Shown piece after piece: positions 26,198 through 35,161 of a stretch of 45,103 bases of DNA. The stretch covers positions 1 through 45,103 of the forward strand of contig QQUN01000043.1 of NCBI GenBank assembly GCA_008501585.1, given 5' to 3'. Origin of the DNA: Pseudomonadota bacterium. GTDB lineage: Bacteria; Pseudomonadota; Gammaproteobacteria; Burkholderiales; Rhodocyclaceae. The number at the start of each line of letters is the position of its first letter. Within the stretch, counting starts at the first letter, position 1. Under the pieces are notes generated by a model that worked only from the letters and a program-made list of their open reading frames with translations, was not told the origin of the DNA and ran no database searches. A program made the translations under genes and the position numbers.

Positions 26198-27892
26198 TCA
26201 GACCTGGAAGCGGTCCACCGAGGCCTTCAGGTCGTTGGACAACTGGCGCAGGGACTCGGCCGCCTCGGCCGTATGCGCCACCGCCGCCGCGTTCTCGTCG
26301 GTTGCGCGGGCGATCTGCTCCACATGCTGGGCAATGCTGTGGCTCACGCTGGTCTGCTCCTTCACCGAGCCGGAAATCTCGCTCATGCCCTGCGCGGCGC
26401 GGGTGGCCGACTCGCCGGTGGCGGCCATGATGCCGTTCATGCCGTCCAGATGGGTCTTGCCTGCATCCAGCGCGGCTGTACCCCGCGCCACCGCCGCCTC
26501 GACCGACTTCGACTGATCGGCCAGCGATGCGGTCACCCGATCGATCTCGTTCGCCGCCTTGGCCGATTTCTCGGCCAGCTTGCGCACCTCGTCGGCCACC
26601 ACCGCAAAGCCCCGGCCCTGCTCCCCGGCACGCGCCGCTTCGATCGCGGCGTTGAGCGCCAGCAGGTTGGTCTGCTCGGCAATCTCGGTGACCTGCCCGG
26701 TCATGCTCTCGATGCTGCGGGTGCGTGCCACGAACTCGGTCACCGACTCGGCGATGGCCTGCACCGCCGCCTCGGTCCGTTGCAGCTCGGACGACAGCCC
26801 GGCCAGGGTCTTCACGCCATTGCGCGCCTGTGCCAGGTTGTCGCCGGCCAGTGACGAGACATCGCTGGCGTGGTCGGCCACCGTGCTCACGCTGACCGAC
26901 ATTTCCTCCATCGCGGCGGCCGTTTCAGCGGCCGCATCGGCCTGCGCCGTCGAGGCCGCGTGCACCTGGTCGGCGGCCGCGCTCAGGCGCTGCGCCGCAC
27001 CGTCGACCGCTTCAGCATTGCCGCGCACGCCGCGGATGATCTCGTTCAGCGAATCGAGCAGATGGTTGAAGCTATCGGAGATGCGCGCCAGTTCTCCGGT
27101 GCCCTCCGGCGCCCGCACCCGCAGGTCGCGGCTGTGCTGCACCCGGTGGGCGGCCTCGCTGAGCGCTGCCGCGCTGCGCGACACCCGCCGCGCCACGCCC
27201 CAGGCCAGCGCCGCCACCACCAGCCCGCCGCCAAGGATCAAGGCCACCACCACACCGACGCCGCCGTTGATCTCGTTGGCGATCCCGTCGATGGGCACCG
27301 TGACCCCGATCACCCCGCGCAGGTCGCCGACCTTCCAGTCGTTCTTGGGCGTTTCCGGGTGATTGTTGTGGCAGCCGACGCAGCCCTCCGCCATGCGGTC
27401 ACCAACCGCATAGCGCAGCGACAACCGGCCATTGATGGTCTCGACCCGGCTGACCGGGGTGTTCGGGTCCTTGGCCAGCGCGTCCATGGCCGCGTTCTCG
27501 AAGTCGTCATAGCGCTCGGTCTTGGCCCGGTGCGGGAACGGGAAGCGACTGTAGAGGCGCACCTGCATGCCTTCATGGTCGCGTGCAATGCTCTCGCCCA
27601 GCGTCTTGACCAGCGTCGCCGGCAGCGGCAGCACATTGTTGTGGTCCATGAAATCGTAGTTGAGCGTCGCCCCTGCGGTGCGCGCGCGCGGCACGATTTC
27701 CTTGGTATAGAACGCCCGCAGCGAAATGATCTGGTCCGCCAGCGCCGAGGCGGTGTTGATGCCCGCCGCCGTGGCCGTATCGGCCCGCATCTGGTTGAGC
27801 AAGGCCACCACCGCGGCCACCACCACCAGGCCGCTGACCACCACCGGAAGCAGGAACTGGCGGGCCAGCCCCATTCGATTGAACCACTGCAT
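26198..27892 (-). CDS. Methyl-accepting chemotaxis protein with c-type heme sensor domain
   Basis: A 564-residue chemoreceptor. TM1 (about 12-32) and TM2 (about 211-233) bracket a periplasmic domain of the DUF3365/Tll0287-like type containing C171-V-G-C174-H175, a covalent heme-attachment motif. A HAMP region follows (about 234-285), then the signalling domain with the hairpin tip [18 protein letters not shown] and [16 protein letters not shown]. It should signal through CheA/CheW from the inner membrane, sensing redox state, oxygen or a diatomic gas. No che genes are nearby. The ATG at 27892 directly precedes TM1. Confidence 0.93.
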   Translation of the reverse strand: MQWFNRMGLARQFLLPVVVSGLVVVAAVVALLNQMRADTATAAGINTASALADQIISLRAFYTKEIVPRARTAGATLNYDFMDHNNVLPLPATLVKTLGESIARDHEGMQVRLYSRFPFPHRAKTERYDDFENAAMDALAKDPNTPVSRVETINGRLSLRYAVGDRMAEGCVGCHNNHPETPKNDWKVGDLRGVIGVTVPIDGIANEINGGVGVVVALILGGGLVVAALAWGVARRVSRSAAALSEAAHRVQHSRDLRVRAPEGTGELARISDSFNHLLDSLNEIIRGVRGNAEAVDGAAQRLSAAADQVHAASTAQADAAAETAAAMEEMSVSVSTVADHASDVSSLAGDNLAQARNGVKTLAGLSSELQRTEAAVQAIAESVTEFVARTRSIESMTGQVTEIAEQTNLLALNAAIEAARAGEQGRGFAVVADEVRKLAEKSAKAANEIDRVTASLADQSKSVEAAVARGTAALDAGKTHLDGMNGIMAATGESATRAAQGMSEISGSVKEQTSVSHSIAQHVEQIARATDENAAAVAHTAEAAESLRQLSNDLKASVDRFQV

Positions 27893-27995
27893 GACGCCAT
27901 CCTGTTGCCCGCTGCGGGCGATGAAGAACGATGGCGTTCCTTACGACGACCCGCGCCCCGACTTGATGGCGTCAAGCCCGCTCGGGCTGACTTTG

Positions 27996-28011
27996 TGTCA
28001 AAAAATTGACA
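27996..28011. promoter_or_regulatory. Palindrome upstream of the chemoreceptor gene
   Basis: TGTCAA-N4-TTGACA, a perfect 6-4-6 inverted repeat, lies 104 bases before the chemoreceptor ATG and just past the cupin stop. A second palindrome (AGCCCG-CT-CGGGCT) follows nearby. It could be an operator or part of a weak terminator; the U-run needed for a clear terminator is missing. Confidence 0.3.
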
Positions 28012-28015
28012 GCAA

Positions 28016-28465
28016 TCAACTGCGGAGAAAATCGGCCACCTGCGGATCACGCTCGAGCGCGGCCAGATCGTCCTCGGTGGGCAGTTGCGGACGGTCGCGC
28101 TCGGCATTGACCATGCACAAAAAACCGAGCGGCTCACCGGCGTCGGCACGGAACTGGTGCCAGCACCAGGCCGGGATATGAACCAGGTCATGCGGCCCGA
28201 TCACACTCACCTGAGCATCGACCAGGCAGCGCCCGCGACCGCGCAGGATCATCACGGCGTGGACGTGCTCATGGCGTTCGAGCGTGGAGTGCCCGCCGGC
28301 TGCCACCTCGAAGTAGCGCAGCTCGCAGCCCAGCTCGGCCGAGGCAAACAGGCGCTGCCGGCTCACGTCCTTGAACGGCGCCGCCCCCTCGGCCTTGTAG
28401 GCCAGCAGCTCCACCGCTTCCCAGCGGTAGCCGGGCAAGGCTTTGCGCACGGGTTGTTCAGCCAT
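28016..28465 (-). CDS. Cupin-domain protein paired with a RuBisCO-like protein
   Basis: A 149-residue single-cupin protein. Metal-site motif 1 reads H65-E-H67-V-H69 followed by MILRGRG; the usual Glu position appears taken by H69. Motif 2 is PHDLVHIPAWCWHQF with H103. AAGGGGG lies before the ATG, which is inside the last codons of the RuBisCO-like gene (eight-base overlap), so the two are coupled. In Rhodospirillum rubrum a cupin acts after a RuBisCO-like protein as methylthioxylulose-5-phosphate methylsulfurylase, giving deoxyxylulose 5-phosphate. The same role is a hypothesis here; generic cupin functions remain possible. Confidence 0.8.
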   Translation of the reverse strand: MAEQPVRKALPGYRWEAVELLAYKAEGAAPFKDVSRQRLFASAELGCELRYFEVAAGGHSTLERHEHVHAVMILRGRGRCLVDAQVSVIGPHDLVHIPAWCWHQFRADAGEPLGFLCMVNAERDRPQLPTEDDLAALERDPQVADFLRS

Positions 28466-29558
28466 GTCGTCCCCCTTGCGCTGCCACCGCCTGCACAAAA
28501 TCACGCATCGCCTGCGCGGGCGCCTCGGCGGCCAGCAGCGCCCCGCCGACCAGCAAGACCACATCCTCGCCGTAGCTGGCGCACATCTCGCCCACCCGCG
28601 CCGGCGTCATGCCGCCAGCTGGCACCGGCAGCGCCGGCCGGTGCGCCCCGAGCGGCGCCGCCAGCGCGCCCGCGATGCGCTGGCAGGTCGCCACGTCGTA
28701 GCTGAACCGGCCCCCGTGATTGGGGAAGATCACCATGTCGGCACCAATCAGGCGAAACAGCGTGCCAAACAGCACTGCCGGATCAATGCGCAGATTGCCG
28801 CCCAGCGCTGGGTGGGCCAGCACCGGCACCCCGAGCGCGTCATGCACCAGCTCGGCCACCTGCGACACCCCGAGCACCAGCGGGCACAGCATCACCGCCC
28901 CCACCCCCGCCTCGCGGCAGACCGCCAGCTGGCCTTGCACGGCACGGGGGCCGCCGTTCAGATTGGGCGCATAGACGCAGCGCCCGCCCGTCTCGCGGTT
29001 GGCGGCATCGACCGCCGCCTGGATGGCCGGCACCCGCTCGGCAAACGGCGCGCTGACCGGGTCGGCCAGCCCGTGGTCGTCCTTGATCAGGTGGAAGCCG
29101 GCGCGCGCCTGCTGGCCAGCCAGGGCCGCCAGCGCCGCCACCGAACTGCCCACCGGCTTGAGCGCGGTACAGGTGATCGCGCCATGCGGCACGCCCAGCC
29201 GTTCGCGCACGCCGGCCACGCCAAAGCGCGGCCCGGGCAGCGCCGGCAAGCCGTCCGGCCAGCGCACATCGACCAGGCAGACATCCGGCTGCAACGACAC
29301 ATTGCCGAACCACATGTTGAGCAGCTGGCCGGCGTCGTCGCCGACCGTCTCCAGCGCCAGCGCGATCACCGCACGAAAATGCGACGGCCCGTCCGGCGCC
29401 AGGTGCAGCACCCGCCCCATCACCGCCTCGCGCACGCGGTGATCGGTCACCGCGGCGACGGGGCACTCCACACTTTGCTCACGCGCCAGCGCCTCGGCCC
29501 GCGCCGCGATGGTGTCCGCCGAGGCGGCAATCCTGTACGTGACATGCATCCATTTCAT
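28458..29558 (-). CDS. RuBisCO-like protein (form IV large subunit)
   Basis: A 366-residue protein of the RuBisCO large-subunit superfamily, shorter than true RbcL (about 470). NMWFGNVSL (81-89) matches the N-terminal GN motif. LKPVG (K134) matches the catalytic KP strand (spinach K175). GFHLIKDDHGLAD (K159, D160, D161, H162) matches the carbamylation site, with His where carboxylases have Glu204. PAGGM (313-317) and VGGAL (337-341) are the two phosphate-site loops. The loop-6 lysine context is not recognisable, so carboxylation is unlikely. Form IV members are isomerases, enolases or (de)carboxylases in sulfur or sugar metabolism. The start (ATG 29558) has a weak ribosome site. Confidence 0.9.
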   Translation of the reverse strand: MKWMHVTYRIAASADTIAARAEALAREQSVECPVAAVTDHRVREAVMGRVLHLAPDGPSHFRAVIALALETVGDDAGQLLNMWFGNVSLQPDVCLVDVRWPDGLPALPGPRFGVAGVRERLGVPHGAITCTALKPVGSSVAALAALAGQQARAGFHLIKDDHGLADPVSAPFAERVPAIQAAVDAANRETGGRCVYAPNLNGGPRAVQGQLAVCREAGVGAVMLCPLVLGVSQVAELVHDALGVPVLAHPALGGNLRIDPAVLFGTLFRLIGADMVIFPNHGGRFSYDVATCQRIAGALAAPLGAHRPALPVPAGGMTPARVGEMCASYGEDVVLLVGGALLAAEAPAQAMRDFVQAVAAQGGRHG

Positions 29559-29654
29559 GGGACTCTGGTATACCTTTTCCTGCTGACACACTGACCGGCA
29601 TGTGCCGGCCACGACCCGGATTATGCCGTCTTTGGCCGAGGATCTCCGTCTGCC

Positions 29655-30404
29655 ATGAGCTTGCGCATCTGCACCTACAACATCCACAAGGGCTTCTCGC
29701 AGTTCAATCGCCGCATGGTGATTCACGAACTGCGCGACCGGCTGCGCCAGCTCGAGGTGGACATCGTCTTCCTGCAGGAAGTGCAGGGCATGCATTTTCG
29801 CCATGCCGCGCGGCACCCGGACTGGCCGGTCGAGCCGCAGCATGAATTCCTCGCCCGCGACATCTGGCCCGCCAGCGCCTACGGCGGCAACGCCGTCTAC
29901 GACCACGGCCACCACGGCAACGCGATTCTCAGCCGTTTCCCGATCCTCAGCAGCCACAACCAGGATGTGTCGGACCACCGCTTCGAGCGCCGCGGCCTGC
30001 TCCATTGCGAAATCTCGCCGGGCCCGGATCTGCCGACCATCCACTGCGTGTGCGTGCACCTGGGCCTGATGGCCGGCAGCCGGCGCCGCCAGATGGACGC
30101 CCTCGCCCGGCGCATGGAAACGCTCGCCGGCCCCGATGCCCCCCTGCTCATTGCCGGCGACTTCAACGACTGGCGCAACCACGCCGATGCGCTGCTGGTG
30201 GACCGGCTTGGCGTACGCGAGGCCTTCTGCGGCACGCACGGCGCCCCGGCCCGCAGCTTCCCGAGCCGCTTGCCGGTGCTGCGCCTCGACCGCATCTATG
30301 TGCGCGGACTGGCGGTCAGCGGCAGCCAGGTGCACTTCGGCCAGCCCTGGTCACGCATCTCCGACCACGCCGCCCTCACCGCCGACCTGGCCTGGCCGTC
30401 GTGA
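29655..30404 (+). CDS. Endonuclease/exonuclease/phosphatase family protein (YbhP-like)
   Basis: A 249-residue EEP-fold protein. Its core motifs are TYNIHKG (Asn), LQEVQG (metal Glu), the HHGNAILSR strand, CVHLGL, the GDFNDW catalytic Asp/Asn strand and RISDHAAL with the terminal catalytic His. This is the metal-dependent phosphodiesterase core, and order and size match E. coli YbhP, encoded next to cardiolipin synthase ClsB. The substrate is unknown; a phospholipid-related one is suggested by context only. Its TGA overlaps the clsB GTG. Confidence 0.88.
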   Translation: MSLRICTYNIHKGFSQFNRRMVIHELRDRLRQLEVDIVFLQEVQGMHFRHAARHPDWPVEPQHEFLARDIWPASAYGGNAVYDHGHHGNAILSRFPILSSHNQDVSDHRFERRGLLHCEISPGPDLPTIHCVCVHLGLMAGSRRRQMDALARRMETLAGPDAPLLIAGDFNDWRNHADALLVDRLGVREAFCGTHGAPARSFPSRLPVLRLDRIYVRGLAVSGSQVHFGQPWSRISDHAALTADLAWPS

Positions 30405-31591
30405 TCTCGCGCGAGCTGTGGCCGCATTTCAGCGAGGGCAACGCCGTCACCCTGCTGGAGAACGGCGCCGAGTTCTTTCCCGCGCTGGCGTCGGCCATCG
30501 ACCATGCGCGCGAGGAGGTGTTTCTCGAGACCTACATCTTCCGCGACGACCGCATCGGCCAGATGATTGCCGAAGCGCTGGTGCGGGCGGCCGAGCGCGG
30601 CGTCATCGTCAGCCTGCTGGTCGATGGTTTCGGCAGCCGCGACTTTGTCGCCAGCCACATGACCCCGTTGGTCGAGAAGGGCGTGCGCATGCTGGTGTAC
30701 CGGCGCGAGGTCGGCCGCCTGTTGTTGCGCCGGCACCGCCTGCGGCGGCTGCATCGCAAACTCGCCGCCATCGACGGCCGGGTCGCCTTCGTCGGCGGCA
30801 TCAACATCGTCGACGACCACAACACCGCGCTGCCCAACCACCCACGGCACGACTACGCGGTCCGGGTCGAGGGGCCGCTACTGCAACCCATCCACGACAC
30901 CACCCGCCGCCTGTGGGAGCTGGTCGCCTGGGCCAGCTTCCGCCAGCGGCTGCGCCTACAGGACGTCGCCACGCCGCGCACCGACACCGCCGGCCACATC
31001 CGTGCGGCCTTCGTCATCCGCGACAACCTGCGCCATCGCCGCGACATCGAAACCGCCTACCTGCAGGCCATCGACCAGGCCGAGCGCGAGATCGTCATCG
31101 CCAACGCCTACTTCCTGCCGGGGCGGCGCGTGCGCAAGGCGCTGACCGCCGCCGCCGACCGCGGCGTGAGCGTCATCATCCTGCTGCAGGGGCGGGTCGA
31201 ATATGCCTTGCAGCACTACGCCACCAAGGCGCTCTACCCCGCGCTGATCCGCCACGGCGTGCGCATCTTCGAGTATCACCGCAGCTTCCTGCATGCCAAG
31301 GTGGCGGTCATCGACGGCCACTGGGCCACGGTGGGGTCGAGCAATTTCGACCCGTTCAGCCTGTTGCTGGCACGTGAAGGCAATGTGATCGTGCGCGACA
31401 CCGACTTTGCCGGGCGCTTGCGCGAACGCCTCGCCGCCGCCATGGCTGACGGCGCCGCCGAACTCGAGCCGCAGCACTGGCGACGCAAGGCCCTGCTGAC
31501 CCGCGCCCTGCACTGGATCGCCTACGGCCTGGTGCGGGCCGCCGTCGGCCTCACCGGCTACGCCGGCGAACGGCAGGCCAACCCGCGCTGA
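30401..31591 (+). CDS. clsB: Cardiolipin synthase ClsB (phospholipase D family)
   Basis: A 396-residue PLD-superfamily enzyme with two HKD motifs: H118-R-K120-x4-D125 in LHRKLAAIDGRVAFVGGIN, and H298-A-K300-x4-D305 in LHAKVAVIDGHWATVGSSN. It lacks the N-terminal membrane helices of ClsA, as does E. coli ClsB. The enzyme joins phosphatidyl groups to make cardiolipin (ClsB can also make phosphatidylglycerol). The GTG start overlaps the YbhP-like stop by four bases. A hydrophobic C-terminal segment (WIAYGLVRAAVGLTGYAG) may touch the membrane. Confidence 0.92.
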   Translation: MISRELWPHFSEGNAVTLLENGAEFFPALASAIDHAREEVFLETYIFRDDRIGQMIAEALVRAAERGVIVSLLVDGFGSRDFVASHMTPLVEKGVRMLVYRREVGRLLLRRHRLRRLHRKLAAIDGRVAFVGGINIVDDHNTALPNHPRHDYAVRVEGPLLQPIHDTTRRLWELVAWASFRQRLRLQDVATPRTDTAGHIRAAFVIRDNLRHRRDIETAYLQAIDQAEREIVIANAYFLPGRRVRKALTAAADRGVSVIILLQGRVEYALQHYATKALYPALIRHGVRIFEYHRSFLHAKVAVIDGHWATVGSSNFDPFSLLLAREGNVIVRDTDFAGRLRERLAAAMADGAAELEPQHWRRKALLTRALHWIAYGLVRAAVGLTGYAGERQANPR

Positions 31592-31602
31592 CGCACAGGC
31601 TC

Positions 31603-32094
31603 TCAGTCCGCCGGGGGCGCGATCCGCGGCGGCGGCAGCGGGCGCTTGCTGGAAATCACCCCGGTGTTGACGCCAAACCACCCCAGGCCGCCGAAGAGTC
31701 GCGCATACTCGATCTTCACGCAGCGGTCCATCACCACCTGCAGGCCGGCTGCCTCGGCCCGCGCCACGGCATCGGGGTTGATCACGCCCAGTTGCAGCCA
31801 GAGCGTCCGCGCGCCGATGGCGATGGCGTCGTCCACAATCGGCATCAGCTCCTCGGGTTTGCGAAAGCAATCGACCATGTCCACCGGCCCCGGGATGTCG
31901 CGCAGGCTCGGATAGCAGCGCTCGCCGAGTACCGTCTCGTAGGCGGGATTGACCGGAATGATGGTGTAGCCGCGCTGCTGCATGTATTGCGCCGCAAAGA
32001 AACTCGGCCGGTTCCACTTGGCGGACAGGCCGACCACGGCAATCGTACGGGTTTGCGCCAGCACCCGGCGCAGGCCATCAGCGTCATCGATCAT
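31603..32094 (-). CDS. CoA-binding domain protein (YccU-like)
   Basis: A 163-residue Rossmann-fold CoA_binding protein. The opening IAVVGLSAKWNRPSFFAAQYMQQRGY is the dinucleotide/CoA loop, followed by IIPVNPAYETVLGERCYPSL and LWLQLGVIN, then MDRCVKIEYARL. This matches E. coli YccU and related proteins whose role is not established. AAGGAGAG lies before the ATG. It overlaps the gluQ 3' end by 11 bases, so the two genes are probably co-translated. The C-terminal tail is basic and proline-rich. Confidence 0.9.
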   Translation of the reverse strand: MIDDADGLRRVLAQTRTIAVVGLSAKWNRPSFFAAQYMQQRGYTIIPVNPAYETVLGERCYPSLRDIPGPVDMVDCFRKPEELMPIVDDAIAIGARTLWLQLGVINPDAVARAEAAGLQVVMDRCVKIEYARLFGGLGWFGVNTGVISSKRPLPPPRIAPPAD

Positions 32095-33004
32095 ATTCTC
32101 TCCTTGCATGCACCGCGGCCGTCCGCGGCACCGCCGCCAGCGACCAGTGAGCCAGCGCCCACCGCCAGATATGGGCCACCGGCGCACCCGCCAGCTCGGC
32201 CGGTGGCGCCTGACCGAGGCAGCATAGCGCATCGAACAGCACCTGAGCGTCGGGCAGCCCATCGACCGCCCGTGCCAGCGACTGCTTCGACAACTTCTGC
32301 CCGTGCGCGTCCACCACCACGGGCAAATGCGCGTACTGCGGCGTGGGGATCTCCAGCGCCGCCTGCAACGCGATCTGTCGCGCCGTCGAGGGCAGCAGGT
32401 CGATCCCACGCACCACCTCGGTGACCCCCGCGGCGGCATCGTCCACCACCACCGCGAGCTGGTAAGCAAACAGCCCGTCAGCGCGCAGCAACACGAAGTC
32501 GCCCACATCGACGGCAACATCCTCGGCGATCTCTCCCTGCACCCGGTCGGCAAAGCGGACCACGCCGGGCGCCACCGCAAAGCGCCAGGCACGCGCCGTC
32601 TGTCCGGCCGGCAGGCCCGTTCGGCAGGTGCCGGGGTAGCGCGCCGAGCCATCGGCCGCCCGGGGCGCATCGGCCAGCATCTTGCGGGTGCAGGCACAGC
32701 CATAGACCCGGCCACGCGCGCGCAGCACCGCCAGCGCCTCCGCATAATCGGCCAGCCGGTCGTGCTGCCACACCAGCGGCCCGTCCCACTCGAAGCCCAG
32801 TCGCGCCAGCGTGCGAACGATCCCCTCCCCCGCGCCCGGCACGGAACGCGGTGCATCCACGTCCTCGATGCGCAGCAGCCAGCGCCCGCCTGCCGCACGC
32901 GCCGACAGGTAGCTGCCGACCGCCGCCACCACGGAGCCGAAATGCAGCGGTCCGGAGGGTGATGGCGCAAAGCGGCCGACCGGCCGGGAGAGAGGGGTGT
33001 TCAT
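32084..33004 (-). CDS. gluQ: Glutamyl-Q tRNA(Asp) synthetase
   Basis: A 306-residue truncated glutamyl-tRNA synthetase-like enzyme, without an anticodon-binding domain, that loads glutamate on queuosine-34 of tRNA-Asp. The ATP signatures are RFAPSPSGPLHFGS and KLSKQSLARAV. The zinc site is C-x-C in YGCACTRKM with a Cys in RYPGTCR, as in GluQ. Starts at 33004, 33007 and 33016 are all possible; none has a strong ribosome site. Neighbours have no clear functional link. Confidence 0.92.
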   Translation of the reverse strand: MNTPLSRPVGRFAPSPSGPLHFGSVVAAVGSYLSARAAGGRWLLRIEDVDAPRSVPGAGEGIVRTLARLGFEWDGPLVWQHDRLADYAEALAVLRARGRVYGCACTRKMLADAPRAADGSARYPGTCRTGLPAGQTARAWRFAVAPGVVRFADRVQGEIAEDVAVDVGDFVLLRADGLFAYQLAVVVDDAAAGVTEVVRGIDLLPSTARQIALQAALEIPTPQYAHLPVVVDAHGQKLSKQSLARAVDGLPDAQVLFDALCCLGQAPPAELAGAPVAHIWRWALAHWSLAAVPRTAAVHARREYDR

Positions 33005-33135
33005 CATGGCCGACATGCTAAACCAAGGCTGGAGGCCCGGCACAGGCGCGCCCTATCACCAATGGTCAATACCCAGCGCGAAACAATGGGCCGATAATCT
33101 TTCCCGATCGTCCCCCTCTGCCACGGGTGGTCTGC

Positions 33136-35085
33136 ATGGAAGTTTCACTTCGCCGGCACCGGAACAAGCATGCGCGCGCAAACGCGCTCGCGCAGCGTGC
33201 GCACGCAGAATCGCTCAGACTGCTCGCAGTCAACGTCCGCGCCGGCATTCTCGCGCTGCTCGCCGGCACCTTTGGCGCGCTGGTCTGGCTGTGGCCGGTC
33301 ATGGACCCGGTGGTGTTACTGGCCTGGGGCGCGGGGATGGTCGTGGGGGTATTCACCTCCACCCGACTGGTGCGCGCCAGCGCCGACTGGCCGCAGATGC
33401 CCGACGCACTGCAGCGCCTCGAATGGTGCTTTGCCGCCAATGCCTGTTTCGTCGGCGCGCTGTGGGGGGCGCTCCCGCTACTCGGTGCCTACACGCCCAA
33501 TGGTGGCGCACAGACCCTGATCATCATGCTGCTGGGCATCGTCGCCCTTGGCGGCGCCGGCATCTTTGCCCCGAGCCGGGTGGTCTTCTTTGCCTTCATC
33601 ATTCCGGAAATCGGGCCGCTGATCGCCACGCTGGCGGCCGACCCACCCGCCGCCCTGCCCCAGGCGGCCATTGCCACCGGGGTGTTCGCCGCCATGCTCG
33701 GTGCGCTGCATGAGCTGTTCCACCTCACCCTGACCGCCACCGTCGCCCAGCGCCTGAGCAGCGACACACTGGCCGAAGAGCAGCGCGTCATCCTCGACAG
33801 CGCCTCCGAAGCCATCCTTTTTACCCGCGGGGAGCGCCTGATCAAATGCAATCGCCGCTTCGCCGACATGGTTGGCGAGTCGGTCGAACACCTCAGTGGC
33901 CGCCCGCTATGGCAATGGCTCGCCGACCCCGCTGAATGGCACCGCCATGCCGACCGGGCGCGCAACGCGCTGGCCAGCGGCCTCACCTTCCGGACCAAGA
34001 TCCGGCTGCGCCGCGCCAACGGCGAGCTGCTGTGGGTCGAGTTCTCCGCCGAGGCGGTGGACGCCACCCGGCTCGACAAAGGCATCGTCTGGCTGGGGCA
34101 GGACCTGACCTCCCGCCTGCGCTCGGAAGCCACCCTGCATGAATCCGAAGCCCGCTACCGCCAACTGATCACTCTCACCTCCGACTGGTACTGGGAGTGG
34201 GATGACCGGCTGCGCTTCACCCATGTCAGCGGCCCGGGCACCGAACGCGCCGGCCTCGGGCCCAACGCCTACGGCCGCAGCCTCGGAGCCCTGCCGCATA
34301 TCACCGGCATCAATGCCGAGCGCTGGTCCACCCTGCAGCGCCAGATCGAGCGGCATGAACCCTTCCGTGACTTCATCTGGCAAGCCAGCGACAACGACGC
34401 GCAGGCACGCTGGTTCTCCATGAGCGGCAACCCGACCTTCGACACCGAGGGCAATTTCGCCGGCTACCACGGCATCGGCTCCGAAGTCACCGAGCAGATG
34501 CGCGGCTCCGAACAGTTCCGCCATCTCGCCTACCACGACACCCTCACCGGCCTGCCCAACCGCCGCCTGCTCGACGACCGTCTCCACCTGGCCATCGCCC
34601 AGGCCTCACGCCGGCACCAACGGCTCGCGGTGATGGTGGTCGACCTGGACAACTTCAAGATCATCAATGACAGCGCCGGCCATGCCACCGGCGACCTGGT
34701 CCTGATGGCGGTCGCCCGCCGGCTCCAGGCGGCCATCCGCGCCAGCGACACCGTCGCCCGCCTCGGCGGCGACGAGTTCGTGGCCATCCTGCCCGATATC
34801 GAAGACCTCGCCGCGGCCTGTACCGTGGCCGACAAGATCACCGAAGCGCTCGCCCAGCCAATCGATGCGGGCGAACGGCAGTACCTGCTCGGTGGCAGTG
34901 TCGGCGTGGCAATCTACCCCGACGACGGCGCCAGCGCCCGCGCCCTGCTGGCACGGGCCGACGGGGCCATGTATGAAGCCAAGCGCCAGGGCGGCAGCCG
35001 CCACGCGGTCCACCAACCCGCCGCTGCCGACCACGTGCCGACACCACCGCGCACGCCAGCGAAGTCCAGCACCCCGACGAACTGA
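33136..35085 (+). CDS. Membrane PAS-GGDEF diguanylate cyclase
   Basis: A 649-residue inner-membrane signalling protein. About five hydrophobic segments (residues 30-205) form a sensor or anchor region. Two PAS domains follow (about 218-335 and 340-465), then a GGDEF domain with intact RLGGDEFVAIL (GGDEF at 544-548) and the RxxD inhibitory site R535-A-S-D538 five residues before it. It should make cyclic di-GMP from two GTP and be product-inhibited. There is no EAL domain. The ATG at 33136 is preferred over the GTG three codons earlier. A terminator follows directly. Confidence 0.93.
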   Translation: MEVSLRRHRNKHARANALAQRAHAESLRLLAVNVRAGILALLAGTFGALVWLWPVMDPVVLLAWGAGMVVGVFTSTRLVRASADWPQMPDALQRLEWCFAANACFVGALWGALPLLGAYTPNGGAQTLIIMLLGIVALGGAGIFAPSRVVFFAFIIPEIGPLIATLAADPPAALPQAAIATGVFAAMLGALHELFHLTLTATVAQRLSSDTLAEEQRVILDSASEAILFTRGERLIKCNRRFADMVGESVEHLSGRPLWQWLADPAEWHRHADRARNALASGLTFRTKIRLRRANGELLWVEFSAEAVDATRLDKGIVWLGQDLTSRLRSEATLHESEARYRQLITLTSDWYWEWDDRLRFTHVSGPGTERAGLGPNAYGRSLGALPHITGINAERWSTLQRQIERHEPFRDFIWQASDNDAQARWFSMSGNPTFDTEGNFAGYHGIGSEVTEQMRGSEQFRHLAYHDTLTGLPNRRLLDDRLHLAIAQASRRHQRLAVMVVDLDNFKIINDSAGHATGDLVLMAVARRLQAAIRASDTVARLGGDEFVAILPDIEDLAAACTVADKITEALAQPIDAGERQYLLGGSVGVAIYPDDGASARALLARADGAMYEAKRQGGSRHAVHQPAAADHVPTPPRTPAKSSTPTN

Positions 35086-35097
35086 TCACGCCGCAAA

Positions 35098-35131
35098 GCA
35101 AAAGGCCCCGACATGATGCGGGGCCTTTTGC
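35098..35131. terminator. Bidirectional terminator between GGDEF gene and ychF
   Basis: GCAAAAGGCCCCG-N8-CGGGGCCTTTTGC is a perfect 13-bp stem with A and T runs inside its base. It serves the GGDEF gene (plus) and ychF (minus), which converge here. Confidence 0.9.
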
Positions 35132-35161
35132 GCTCAGCCATGGCAGGCTACATACGACGAC

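Noticed and set aside
28458-29558. Reading the RuBisCO-like gene as a true carbon-fixing RbcL
   Set aside because: It is about 100 residues too short, has His at the Glu204 position, lacks a recognisable loop-6 lysine, and no rbcS, cbbX or phosphoribulokinase is present.
29595-29608. CCGGCA-TG-TGCCGG inverted repeat between the RuBisCO-like and YbhP-like genes
   Set aside because: The two-base loop and pure GC arms are common in such DNA, and no promoter elements are placed around it convincingly.
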